DNA from: an uncultured Eubacteriales bacterium
GTDB lineage: Bacteria; Bacillota; Clostridia; Christensenellales; Aristaeellaceae
Length of the DNA: 64,000 nt
NCBI GenBank assembly: GCA_902793325.1
Contig: CADBCY010000002.1
Span: forward strand, 107,921 to 171,920
Direction: 5' to 3'
Position 1 is the first letter of the stretch. Every line of letters starts with the position of its first letter. The notes beneath the pieces were generated by a model, which searched no databases, was not told the origin of the DNA, and was given only the letters and a program-made list of their open reading frames with translations. The translations under genes were made by a program, and so were the position numbers. This document shows positions 1 to 7,806 of this stretch, piece after piece.

Positions 1-129
1 AGTATGGGCGTGCTGTTCTCCGAGACCAAGGCCTACGTCACCTACGGCGGCGGCGCGATGGGCTACGCCTTCACCAGCGGACGCCTGGTCGGCGCGGACA
101 TCGCCGAGGCCATCCAGGCGCTCGGCTGA
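1..129 (+). CDS. C-terminus of an FAD-dependent oxidoreductase (partial)
   Basis: Only the last 42 residues are in the window; the gene begins upstream. The tail contains GGGAMGYAFTSGRLVG followed by a short helix. This matches the FAD-contacting C-terminus of fumarate-reductase/succinate-dehydrogenase-like flavoproteins, in which a Gly-rich turn precedes a (T/S)SGR(L/I)AG motif. The substrate cannot be told from this fragment. A GC-rich hairpin about 110 bp downstream probably ends its transcript. Confidence 0.6.
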   Translation, partial: SMGVLFSETKAYVTYGGGAMGYAFTSGRLVGADIAEAIQALG

Positions 130-237
130 ACCGAGGAGGACCTGCATTTGCCGTACGACGCCGTCGACGCCACGGGCGCCTTCTTCGCGGAGGCGCCGGG
201 CTGATCGCGGCGCCGCCCCGGCGGCTGCCATAAACCC

Positions 238-269
238 GGAACTGCCCGACCACCCGGCCGGGCAGTTCC
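238..269 (+). terminator. Hairpin, probable terminator of the flavoprotein gene
   Basis: GGAACTGCCCG (238-248) pairs perfectly with CGGGCAGTTCC (259-269) around a 10-nt loop. No U-rich tail follows, so termination efficiency is uncertain. The position between the flavoprotein stop and the next promoter supports the call. Confidence 0.45.
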
Positions 270-365
270 CACGTCGTGTCATGCCCGCGCAGGAAGCCCG
301 CAACTTGGCTCTTTCGCGCATCCGAGCGGTTTGGGCGGCCGGAGGAACGCCCGCGCGCGTTTGTA

Positions 366-394
366 TTGACATGCCGGGCCCAATGGAATACAAT
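366..394 (+). promoter_or_regulatory. SigA promoter for the secreted zinc-ribbon pair
   Basis: Consensus -35 TTGACA (366-371), 17-bp spacer and -10 TACAAT (389-394). The ribosome binding site GGGAGG (427-432) and ATG 441 follow. It sits in a relatively AT-rich stretch of an otherwise GC-rich region. Confidence 0.8.
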
Positions 395-440
395 GGTAAA
401 GGAATCCTCAGAATCCTATCACATCGGGAGGGAAAGCAGA

Positions 441-1913
441 ATGAAGAGAATCGTCGCGCTGATACTTGTGCTGTTGATGCTGTCCGCCGCCTGCGCGGAG
501 GGCATCGTCATCCGTGAGCTGCCCCAGTACAGGTACATCAACCTGAGCCTGATCAATCCCGAAGCCTATCCAGAGGTACGGCTGATGGATCAATATGTCT
601 TTCACTTATTCGAGTCCTACCGGGAACCCGTCTTCCTCTGCTTCCCCGGGCCGGAGGGGATCGAGCACGTTTCCTTCTTTGATGAAAGAAGCGTCCGCTA
701 CACGGACGCGGAAAACCTCATTCAATACTCCTACTACGGGCACGACAGCGCCTCCTTCGAGGAATTCCTCAACCGTACCGACGACGAAAGCTGCATCCTG
801 CTGGACGGCTCGGATGGCGCCGCAGCCTATATCAACCCGGATTACTGCCACGCCTACGGCTTGCTCCCCCTCAAGGAGTTCAGCAAGAACGCCAAGCTGG
901 AAATCGACATTTCCCTGGCCTATCTGGATCGGAAGATGCCCGAGGATACCCGCCGCGAAGCGCTGTCCACCGCCATACTGAACGAGGTGGACCGCGTGAA
1001 GCGCGAAATGCACTACAAAACCTTCGACGGCTTCTGGACCGAGGGCATGTACACGGGCGCCAAGCTGCTGAGCGAGGACTATCAATACCTGCTGTGCTAT
1101 GATTTCCCCTACCTGACAAAGCAGGTTGATAACGCGGTGCTTTCCGCGACGATGACCGTCACCAAGGTCGACGGGCCCAAGATCGAGGGCGTGTTCAACT
1201 TCGGCAACGGCAACTACATCGAGATGGAGCTGGAGCTCACCACCTACGGCACCGCCGTGAAGAAGCTGGAGGAAGGCGAGAAGAACGTCACGAAGGTGAC
1301 GCTCAGCAACGGCAACGAGTGGATCCTCGATCTCTGCAATGTCGATGAAAAGGACAACAGCATCTACGCCTGGCGGGCGCTGAAGCTTACGGGGCTAAAG
1401 GATGACCGGGACGATCCGGTGTACGTCGAGCTGTACCTCACCCGCTCGAGTCGCGAGATGGGCAACTGGATGGACGTGAACGCCTGCGTGAGCGACCTCC
1501 TCATCTTCGACGAGAGCCTCAGCATCGTCGATCCCGCGGACGATCCCTACGTGCCCGTTCATGCGGCAGCCGCGACCGAGCCCTCGCCTGCCGTCCAGGC
1601 CGAGCCCGAGCCGGCAGCGCAGTCCGGCGTCGAGGCGGGCAGCGGCACCGCCGCAGGCAAGCTGCAATCCATCTTCAGCAAGCATGATTCCGCGCCCGCG
1701 GAAGAGCCCGCCCCGGAAACCGCGCCGGCCGCGGCCCCGGCCCCGGCGAGCGAAGGCACCTGGTTCTGCCCCGAGTGCGGCTCGGAGAACAGTGGCAAGT
1801 TCTGCCCCGAGTGCGGTACGCCGAAGCCCGAGTCCGCGGAGTGGACCTGCCCGAACTGCGGAGCGCAGAACGACGGCAAGTTCTGCCCCGAGTGCGGCAC
1901 GCCGAAGCCCTGA
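441..1913 (+). CDS. Secreted protein with two C-terminal zinc ribbons
   Basis: 490 aa. ATG 441 is chosen because GGGAGG lies 8 bp upstream and it opens a clean signal peptide (MKRIVALILVLLMLSAACA); the frame stays open further upstream without a ribosome binding site. Residues about 20-370 form an unrecognised extracytoplasmic domain. An Ala/Pro/Glu-rich linker follows. The last 55 residues hold two CPxCG...GKFCPECGTPKP modules, each with two CxxC pairs able to bind zinc. The next gene also combines a signal peptide with zinc ribbons, and both probably share one promoter, so they may work together outside the membrane. The function is unknown. Confidence 0.75.
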   Translation: MKRIVALILVLLMLSAACAEGIVIRELPQYRYINLSLINPEAYPEVRLMDQYVFHLFESYREPVFLCFPGPEGIEHVSFFDERSVRYTDAENLIQYSYYGHDSASFEEFLNRTDDESCILLDGSDGAAAYINPDYCHAYGLLPLKEFSKNAKLEIDISLAYLDRKMPEDTRREALSTAILNEVDRVKREMHYKTFDGFWTEGMYTGAKLLSEDYQYLLCYDFPYLTKQVDNAVLSATMTVTKVDGPKIEGVFNFGNGNYIEMELELTTYGTAVKKLEEGEKNVTKVTLSNGNEWILDLCNVDEKDNSIYAWRALKLTGLKDDRDDPVYVELYLTRSSREMGNWMDVNACVSDLLIFDESLSIVDPADDPYVPVHAAAATEPSPAVQAEPEPAAQSGVEAGSGTAAGKLQSIFSKHDSAPAEEPAPETAPAAAPAPASEGTWFCPECGSENSGKFCPECGTPKPESAEWTCPNCGAQNDGKFCPECGTPKP

Positions 1914-1984
1914 CCCCGGCAAACCGATCCCGCCGAAAGGCAGGATAACCGCGCGACAGCATTCACGAAAAGGAGGAAGCCGCC

Positions 1985-2923
1985 ATGCGCAAATGGATCT
2001 GCCTGTTCCTCGCCCTTCTCCTCGCCTGCGCCCCTGCCTGTGCGGCGGGCGATAGCTGGGTCTGCCCCGACGACCAAACCGAGAACACGGGCAACTTCTG
2101 CACGGAGTGCGGCCTCCCCCGCCCGGTCGCCGACACCTGGACCTGCCCGACCTGCGGCACGACCGGCCTGACCGGCGGGTTCTGCCACGAGTGCGGTTCC
2201 CCGCGCCCGGCGGAAACCGCCGCCGCGACGTGCGAGGGCCCGGGCTACGACACCGCCGATGACGCGGCGCGCGCCTATGCGGAAGCCCTGAACGCGGGCG
2301 ACATCAACGCCATACTGTCCACCTTCGCGGTGGAGACCTGTGTGGACTATATGGATCCCCACGCCGCCCTGGAGCGCGTCAAGGCGTTCAGCCCAGTGAT
2401 GTTTTCGTGCCTGCCGGTCGTCGGCCCCCTGAGCCGCGGCTTACTGATCGAGCGCCGTCGCACCGAGATCACGCAGGGCATTTACTACGGATGGCTGACC
2501 CTGGCCACGCTGGAAACCGATTTTCAGGGCGTCTCGGAAGGCCAGATGCAGTCCCTGGCGGACGACGCCTCCATCGACGCATTCCTGTCGGTCATCCAGG
2601 ATTCCCCGATGGACAAATGGGTCGGCCATATCAAGGTCACGGCGGTCTGCGCGCCGGACGATCCCCTGGTATCCGCGTACATGCCGCAGAACCTGAACAG
2701 TGCGGGCGTCAAGAAGAATCTGGCGAAGATGCTCATGGCGAGCGGCGCACAGGAGCTTGCCGAGCGCATCATCCTGCTGGACGTGGACGGCGCCACCGTC
2801 GCACAGTGCATGCAGTGCATTCGCTACGGGCACAAGTGGTACAATTACAAGACCCAGAGCACGGTCGCCTTAATCCTCGGCCTCAGCGCCATGAGCAACG
2901 GCATGATCGTGGATGGGTTCTAA
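1985..2923 (+). CDS. Secreted zinc-ribbon protein, partner of the preceding gene
   Basis: 312 aa with a strong site (AGGAGG) before ATG 1985. A signal peptide (MRKWICLFLALLLACAPACA) is followed by two zinc-ribbon modules at about residues 25-75 (CPDD...FCTECGLPRP and CPTCG...FCHECGSPRP). In the first module the leading CxxC is reduced to one Cys. The C-terminal two thirds begin with AARAYAEALNAGDINAI, reminiscent of NTF2/DUF4878-like folds, but I cannot assign it firmly. It lies 71 bp after the other secreted zinc-ribbon gene, and a strong terminator follows. In the first protein the ribbons are C-terminal; here they are N-terminal. Confidence 0.7.
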   Translation: MRKWICLFLALLLACAPACAAGDSWVCPDDQTENTGNFCTECGLPRPVADTWTCPTCGTTGLTGGFCHECGSPRPAETAAATCEGPGYDTADDAARAYAEALNAGDINAILSTFAVETCVDYMDPHAALERVKAFSPVMFSCLPVVGPLSRGLLIERRRTEITQGIYYGWLTLATLETDFQGVSEGQMQSLADDASIDAFLSVIQDSPMDKWVGHIKVTAVCAPDDPLVSAYMPQNLNSAGVKKNLAKMLMASGAQELAERIILLDVDGATVAQCMQCIRYGHKWYNYKTQSTVALILGLSAMSNGMIVDGF

Positions 2924-2945
2924 TCAACCCTATTCCCACAGACGC

Positions 2946-2980
2946 GACGGGGCTGCCATCAAGGCAGCCCCGTCATTTAT
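2946..2980 (+). terminator. Rho-independent terminator
   Basis: A perfect 12-bp stem: GACGGGGCTGCC (2946-2957) with GGCAGCCCCGTC (2963-2974), loop ATCAA, then ATTTATTTATTT. It ends the secreted zinc-ribbon pair and lies between convergent genes, so it may also slow transcription from the minus strand. Confidence 0.85.
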
Positions 2981-2990
2981 TTATTTGTGC

Positions 2991-4271
2991 TCATCGCTTC
3001 TCCGTCATCATGAGTATGATCTCATGATCCGTCTCGCGCATGCCGATCCGCGCGAGGCGGCCGAAGTTGGCGATGGAGTTCTCCACGCCCTTGACGACCA
3101 GCCCGTCGCCGCCATAGAACTGCTGACCGTTTCTGTACATCTCATAGCCGAAAATGCCGGTCTCCACGGCCGTCGCGATCTTGGCGGCGCAGGAGGATTT
3201 CGCCCCGTCGCACACGATGCCGGAGGCGATGGCGAGCGCGTTGACGATCGTGTGCGCGATGTCGCGCTCGTCGCCCCCGTGCAGATACGCGATGCCCGCG
3301 CCCGCCCCTGCGCCCGCGCTGACCGCGCCGCAGTACGCGGAGAGCCTGCCGATGCCGTTCTTGGCGTGCAGCGTGATGAGGTTGGAGATCAGCAGCGCGC
3401 GGTAGAGCTTTTCCTTCGACACGCGCAGCCCTTCGGCGTACACGATGACGGGCAGCGAGGCCGTCAGGCCCTGGTTGCCGCTGCCGGAGCAGATGACCAC
3501 CGGAAGCTCCGAGCCGTTCATGCGCGCATCCGAGGCCGCGGCCGCATACGCCTTGGCGCGGGTCCGGAGGTCGTCGCCGGTCTTTAGCAGCACCTTGCCG
3601 ATATTCGCGCCGTAATCCACGCGCAGCCCTTCCTCGGCGATGGCCGTGTTCTGTTCGATCTCCCGGTCCAGGAGATCGCGCACGTCCTCCAGCGCGCAGG
3701 TGCCCGCGAAGTCGCAGATGTCCCCGACGGTCAGCAGCGCGTAGTCGGGCAGGTCGTTCGGCTCCGCGCCGGCCCGGGGCTCCTCCTCCCGCAGCACCTC
3801 GCCGTTTCGCTCGATCCGCACGATGTGCGTGTGCTCGTCGGCGATGCGCACCTTCGCCCAGTCCTCTCCGCGGTACGCGGTGACGATCATGTCCAGCAGG
3901 CTGTCCGAAACGAGGGGCTTTACGTCCACCGGCGTCCGCTCCAGGTAGGGTCCCAGGCGGGCGATCGCGTCGTCCGTGACGCGCAAGATGACCTCGAGCC
4001 CGGCTTGCTCGTCCCCGTCGAGCGCGCCGATGCCCGCGGCGGCGGCGATGCCACGCCTGCCGCCCGTGTTGGGCACGACGACGCTCTTGACGTTCTTGAT
4101 GATGTTGCCGCTGGCCTCGACGACGATCCGATCGGGCAGCGCGCCGAGCGTGGCGCGCGCGACCGCGGCGCAGTAGGCCACGGCGATGGGCTCGGTGCAG
4201 CCCATCGCGCTCACCAGCTCGCGCCTCAGGATCTCCAGGTACGTCCGGTAGACGATGTCATTCCGATCCAT
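2991..4271 (-). CDS. L-cysteine desulfidase family protein (UPF0597/CyuA-like)
   Basis: 426 aa. The family breaks L-cysteine down to pyruvate, ammonia and sulfide using an Fe-S cluster and belongs to the serine-dehydratase alpha superfamily. Family features are visible: SAMGCTEPIAVAY near residue 20, ICSGSGNQGLTASLPV, AYCGAVSAGAGAGAG and CDGAKSSCAAK. These supply the conserved cysteines expected to hold the cluster. ATG 4271 starts at the family N-terminus (MDRNDIVYRTYLEIL); the frame continues open upstream without homology. A SigA promoter lies about 65 bp upstream. It appears to be monocistronic and cytosolic. The exact substrate (cysteine or serine) is inferred. Confidence 0.85.
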   Translation of the reverse strand: MDRNDIVYRTYLEILRRELVSAMGCTEPIAVAYCAAVARATLGALPDRIVVEASGNIIKNVKSVVVPNTGGRRGIAAAAGIGALDGDEQAGLEVILRVTDDAIARLGPYLERTPVDVKPLVSDSLLDMIVTAYRGEDWAKVRIADEHTHIVRIERNGEVLREEEPRAGAEPNDLPDYALLTVGDICDFAGTCALEDVRDLLDREIEQNTAIAEEGLRVDYGANIGKVLLKTGDDLRTRAKAYAAAASDARMNGSELPVVICSGSGNQGLTASLPVIVYAEGLRVSKEKLYRALLISNLITLHAKNGIGRLSAYCGAVSAGAGAGAGIAYLHGGDERDIAHTIVNALAIASGIVCDGAKSSCAAKIATAVETGIFGYEMYRNGQQFYGGDGLVVKGVENSIANFGRLARIGMRETDHEIILMMTEKR

Positions 4272-4334
4272 GCAATCCCTCTTTCCGGTATCCCGCACAA
4301 AACGGAGGCGTAACGAACGCCGCTTCCACATAGA

Positions 4335-4363
4335 ATTATAGCATACCCGGCGCGCCGTGACAA
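4335..4363 (-). promoter_or_regulatory. SigA promoter for the cysteine desulfidase gene
   Basis: On the minus strand: -35 TTGTCA (4358-4363), 17-bp spacer, perfect -10 TATAAT (4335-4340). Predicted start is near 4328, leaving a leader of about 55 nt before ATG 4271. Confidence 0.75.
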
Positions 4364-4469
4364 GCGGGCGGCGCGGCGCGTTTCCGTCGGGTCCTTCGCG
4401 CCGTGCCTGCCGCCCGCGCGTCCGCCGCACGGGCTGTCGGTAAATTCTGTCATATTTATATGTTTTTCC

Positions 4470-4498
4470 TTGACATTTCGTCATACTTGCGTTACAAT
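4470..4498 (+). promoter_or_regulatory. SigA promoter for the acidic secreted protein
   Basis: Perfect -35 TTGACA (4470-4475), 17-bp spacer and -10 TACAAT (4493-4498). This is the same pair of hexamers as the promoter at 366-394. Confidence 0.8.
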
Positions 4499-4544
4499 TT
4501 AGTTGGTATCGAATGGCATCCATTGTGGATCGAGGTGCAAGTCT

Positions 4545-5423
4545 ATGAAGCGTCTGCTGGCCGTGTTGCTCGGCTTGGCGATCTGCCTGCTCCCCCTGGC
4601 CGCGACGGCGGAGGAGTGGGACGATCTGCCCTTCGACGAGGAGAATCCCTTCGCGTTCCCGGACGAGGACGAGGAGTTTGACATCGACCCCTCCCTGTCC
4701 TTCGCGGAGGATTTTGAAGTGGATCCGTTTGCCTCCTTCCTGGGCGACGACGACGCGGGCGACCTGTACGCCTTCGCCTTTGGCGAGGACTTCCCCTTCT
4801 TCTTTGGCGGCGACGGCGAGATCCATCTGCCCGAAGGCGCGCCCACCGATTCCGCGACGGGCAGCGGCTCCCTGCAGGCGACCATCAACGGCGAGAGCCT
4901 CGTGCTGAGCTTCGACCCTTCCCCCTCCTTTTCGTCCATCAACAACGGCTTGGTGCAGGCCGCGTTCTATACCTACGGCGACACCTCGGGCGATCTGTAC
5001 GAGCTCTACCTCACCTTCCCCTACGCCACCCGCGGCGGCGAAACCATCACGCCCGAGTACGCCATGAAGACCGGCTCGGAGACTTCCGTGATGCTGGTAA
5101 TCTCCAACACGGACAAGGATGAATACTACATCGCCAGCCAGCTCAACACCGAGGTCTTCCCCCGCACGTCCAGCTACTCGCTGCACTTCGACAGCGTGTC
5201 GCCCGGCGCGGACACCACCGCCTATGCGGGCAGCGTCACCGCCGACATGGTGTCCTACAGCGTGATCACCGGCGAGATCGGCGCCAGCGTGCACATCGAG
5301 GACGCGACGTTCAGCTTCGATATCGCCAACGCCGCCCCCGGCGAGGACGACGAAAACCCGTTCGCGGACTTCCCCACGCCCGCGCCTTCCTCCAGCCTGC
5401 CCCCGGACTACCGCAAGGTATAA
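4545..5423 (+). CDS. Acidic secreted hypothetical protein
   Basis: 292 aa. ATG 4545 is supported by GAGG 9 bp upstream and by the signal peptide it opens (MKRLLAVLLGLAICLLPLAATA). The next 85 residues are extremely rich in Asp/Glu/Phe/Pro, with repeated DPF, ENPF and DEDEEF clusters. A Ser/Gly linker and a beta-rich region follow. Near the C-terminus the ENPFADFP motif of the acidic part recurs. I recognise no family. The aromatic-acidic stretch suggests cation or cell-wall polymer binding, which is inference only. A consensus promoter lies directly upstream. Confidence 0.65.
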   Translation: MKRLLAVLLGLAICLLPLAATAEEWDDLPFDEENPFAFPDEDEEFDIDPSLSFAEDFEVDPFASFLGDDDAGDLYAFAFGEDFPFFFGGDGEIHLPEGAPTDSATGSGSLQATINGESLVLSFDPSPSFSSINNGLVQAAFYTYGDTSGDLYELYLTFPYATRGGETITPEYAMKTGSETSVMLVISNTDKDEYYIASQLNTEVFPRTSSYSLHFDSVSPGADTTAYAGSVTADMVSYSVITGEIGASVHIEDATFSFDIANAAPGEDDENPFADFPTPAPSSSLPPDYRKV

Positions 5424-5436
5424 TCAAAGATTCCTG

Positions 5437-5493
5437 TTGACAAGATAAGAAATACCGTGTAAAATAGTATTCAATACTAGATTACACGGTATT
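5437..5493 (+). promoter_or_regulatory. Promoter with a 43-bp palindromic operator
   Basis: -35 TTGACA (5437-5442), 17 bp, -10 TAAAAT (5460-5465). A palindrome centred on 5472 covers the -10 and the predicted start. Its outer arms are AATACCGTGTAA (5451-5462) and TTACACGGTATT (5482-5493); its inner arms are TAGTATT (5465-5471) and AATACTA (5473-5479). Only two base pairs mismatch, at 5463-5464 against 5480-5481. No T-run follows, which argues for an operator rather than a terminator. The regulated gene would be the hemolysin III homologue. Confidence 0.7.
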
Positions 5494-5533
5494 ATTGCTA
5501 TCTCCCATTTGCGACCCGAGGAGGATTGTTGCC

Positions 5534-6208
5534 TTGAAGCGCACAGCCCTGGCGGACCGCCGCCTGCCCGACTACACCCGCGGCGAAGAAATCTGCAACA
5601 TGGTCACCCACATCGTGGGCGGCGCGCTGGGCATCACCGCCTGCGTGCTCTGCCCCATCGCCGGCGCGCGGCATCACGACGCCTTCGCGGTGGTCAGCGG
5701 CGCGATCTTCGGCTTCTGCATGCTGCTGCTCTACGCCATCTCGAGCGTCTATCACGGCCTGTCGCCGCGGCTGATGGGCAAGAAGGTGATGCAGGTGCTG
5801 GATCATTGCAGCATCTTCTTCCTGATCGCGGGCACCTACATGCCCATCGCGCTCGTGCCGATCCGGCGCTACAGCCCCGGCCTCGGCTGGACGATGTTCG
5901 GCGTCATCTGGGCGCTGGCGGCGCTGGGCGTCACGTTCAACGCCATCGACCTGAAGAAGTACGAGAAGTTCTCCATGGCCACCTACCTGCTGATGGGCTG
6001 GGCCATCGTCGCGCGCATCGACCTGGTGTACCGGCTCATCGGCCCGAAGGGCTTCGCGCTGCTGCTGGCGGGCGGCGTGGCCTACACCGTCGGGGCGGTG
6101 CTGTACAGGCTGGGCAAGCGCGTGCGCTACATGCACGCGCTGTTCCACGTGTTCACCATCGCGGGGAGCCTGCTGCACTTCCTCTGTATACTGCTGTACG
6201 TGCTGTGA
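5534..6208 (+). CDS. Hemolysin III / PAQR-family membrane protein
   Basis: 224 aa from TTG 5534, chosen because GAGGAGG (5518-5524) is correctly spaced; no ATG fits. The sequence is almost entirely membrane helices (seven predicted). It carries the family residues HIVGGALG, SSVYHGL, LDHCSIFFLIAGTYMP and HALFHVFTIAGSLLHF, whose Ser, Asp and His residues form the metal site in PAQR/HlyIII (YqfA-like) proteins. The physiological role of bacterial members is poorly known, with links to lipid and membrane stress. The palindromic operator directly upstream implies specific repression or induction. Confidence 0.88.
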   Translation: MKRTALADRRLPDYTRGEEICNMVTHIVGGALGITACVLCPIAGARHHDAFAVVSGAIFGFCMLLLYAISSVYHGLSPRLMGKKVMQVLDHCSIFFLIAGTYMPIALVPIRRYSPGLGWTMFGVIWALAALGVTFNAIDLKKYEKFSMATYLLMGWAIVARIDLVYRLIGPKGFALLLAGGVAYTVGAVLYRLGKRVRYMHALFHVFTIAGSLLHFLCILLYVL

Positions 6209-6220
6209 GGGAAGGCTGCG

Positions 6221-6766
6221 TCACTTCCGGTAGATCGCCCGGCGAATCGGCCACGCGAGCAGGCTTGCCACGGCGATCTTGATTGCATCGCCGGGCAGGA
6301 AGGGCACCGCGCAAAGCGCCAGCGACGCCGCCAGGCCGTTCCCCGACTGGGCCATGAACCAGGCCGTGCCCAGGGCGTACAGCACCAGCGTACCCAGCGC
6401 CATGCACAGCGGCAGCTTCCAGCGGTTCGCCGGCGCGGTCTCCCCCGGCTTCACGCCCAGCCCCGTGACGAGTGCGCAGAGCAGGTAGCCGACGAGGTAA
6501 CCGCCGGTAGGGCCCGCCAGCTTTTGTGCGCCCCCGGAGAACCCGGAGAACACCGGCAGGCCCACCATGCCCAGCAGCAGGTAGATCGCCACGGCGGCCG
6601 TCCCGGACTTTGCGCCCAGCGTCGCGCCGGCGAGGTACACCGCGAAGGAGGCCAGCGACAGCGGGATCGGTCCCAGCGGCACCGTCAGCGGCCCGGCGAT
6701 GCAGATGAGCGCCGCCATCACCGCGATCAGGGTCATGTTCCTCGTCTTGACTGCCTGTGCATTCAT
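6221..6766 (-). CDS. bioY: Biotin transporter BioY
   Basis: 181 aa, the substrate-binding S component of an ECF-type vitamin importer, embedded in the membrane by six helices. Family motifs are present: ITVPLGPIPLSLASFAVYLAG-type segments, GLPVFSGFSGGAQKLAGPTGGYL and a C-terminal PFLPGDAIKIAVA. No ecfAA'T genes lie nearby, so it would rely on a shared energising module or act alone. It follows birA by 14 bp, which links biotin uptake to biotin sensing and ligation. ATG 6766 is the first residue of homology. Confidence 0.92.
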   Translation of the reverse strand: MNAQAVKTRNMTLIAVMAALICIAGPLTVPLGPIPLSLASFAVYLAGATLGAKSGTAAVAIYLLLGMVGLPVFSGFSGGAQKLAGPTGGYLVGYLLCALVTGLGVKPGETAPANRWKLPLCMALGTLVLYALGTAWFMAQSGNGLAASLALCAVPFLPGDAIKIAVASLLAWPIRRAIYRK

Positions 6767-6780
6767 GTTTACTCGCCCCC

Positions 6781-7746
6781 TCAGTTGAGCTTCAGGCTGA
6801 TTTCGCCGGAGTTTACGCGGCTGACGCCCGCCTCCGTGCGGATGACCAGCCGCCCCCGCTCGTCGATGTCCAGCACCCTGGCCTGGAAGTGCTCGTCGCC
6901 CCGCAGCACGGTGACGTCCCGTCCGATGACGATGGAGCGCTCCCGGCTCTCGGCCATGAACTCCCCGCTCTCCAACTGCGGATAGAGCGCCTCCAACTGG
7001 TTGGAGATCTCGGCGATCAGGCGGCTTCGGGACACGGTATGCCCGCACTCGTTGGCGACGGAGGTGGCGATGTCCCTCAGATCCTCCGGGAAGGCCATGG
7101 GCTGCGCGTTCACGCCGATGCCCAGCGCCGCGTAGTCCAGCATGCCGCTCTCGAAGTCCAGCCCGGCCTCGCAGAGTATGCCGCAGACCTTGCGCCCGTT
7201 GATGTAGATGTCGTTCACCCACTTGATGCCCGCGTGCACCTCCGCCACGGCCTCGATGGCCCGGGCCACCGCCACCGCCGCCATGGAGGTGATCATCACC
7301 GCGCGCTCCGCCAGCATCTGCGGGCGCAGCAGGTAAGTGACGTACACGCCGGAGTGCTCGGGCGAAAAGAAGCTGCGCCCAAAGCGGCCCCGGCCCTGGC
7401 GCTGGGAATCGGCGATGACGAGGTAGCCGTGCGGCGCGCCGGTGGCCGCGAGCGCCTTGGCCCGCAGGTTGGTCGAGTCCAGCTCGCCGTGAATCTCCAT
7501 CCGCGCGCCGATGGTCTCCGCCTTGAGCCAGCGGCGGATCTCCACCTCCGTCACGCGGTCGGGCGCGGTGACCAGGCGGTAGCCGCGGTTGGTCGCCGCC
7601 TCGATCTCGTAGCCGTCCTCGCGAAGTTGGCCGATGGCCTTCCACACGGAGTTTCGCGTAATGCCCAGCCGCCGGGCGACGCGCTCGCCGGAAATGCCCT
7701 CGGGCTCCGTCATCAGCGCGAACAGCACTTCGTTCTTGGTCGACAT
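6781..7746 (-). CDS. birA: Bifunctional biotin-[acetyl-CoA-carboxylase] ligase / biotin operon repressor BirA
   Basis: 321 aa. An N-terminal winged helix (residues about 5-60, ISGERVARRLGITRNSVWKAI) precedes the ligase domain, which carries the biotinyl-AMP loop QGRGRFGRSFFSP near residue 115 and KWVNDIYINGRKVCGILCE near residue 180. It activates biotin with ATP and attaches it to carboxylase carrier domains. The DNA-binding domain implies that it also represses biotin genes. ATG 7746 is preceded by a G-rich site. I looked for a canonical paired BirA operator just upstream and did not find one, so the target may be elsewhere. Confidence 0.93.
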   Translation of the reverse strand: MSTKNEVLFALMTEPEGISGERVARRLGITRNSVWKAIGQLREDGYEIEAATNRGYRLVTAPDRVTEVEIRRWLKAETIGARMEIHGELDSTNLRAKALAATGAPHGYLVIADSQRQGRGRFGRSFFSPEHSGVYVTYLLRPQMLAERAVMITSMAAVAVARAIEAVAEVHAGIKWVNDIYINGRKVCGILCEAGLDFESGMLDYAALGIGVNAQPMAFPEDLRDIATSVANECGHTVSRSRLIAEISNQLEALYPQLESGEFMAESRERSIVIGRDVTVLRGDEHFQARVLDIDERGRLVIRTEAGVSRVNSGEISLKLN

Positions 7747-7806
7747 ACAAATCCCCCCTGTGCACGGCATCAGCTTAACACAGGGGGGGGCTAATTGTCT
7801 ACTTGA

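Noticed and set aside
148-204. 18-codon reading frame starting TTG behind a GAGGAGG site, just after the flavoprotein stop
   Set aside because: It is too short to judge, has no homology that I recognise, and has no promoter of its own. The GAGGAGG may be chance in GC-rich DNA.
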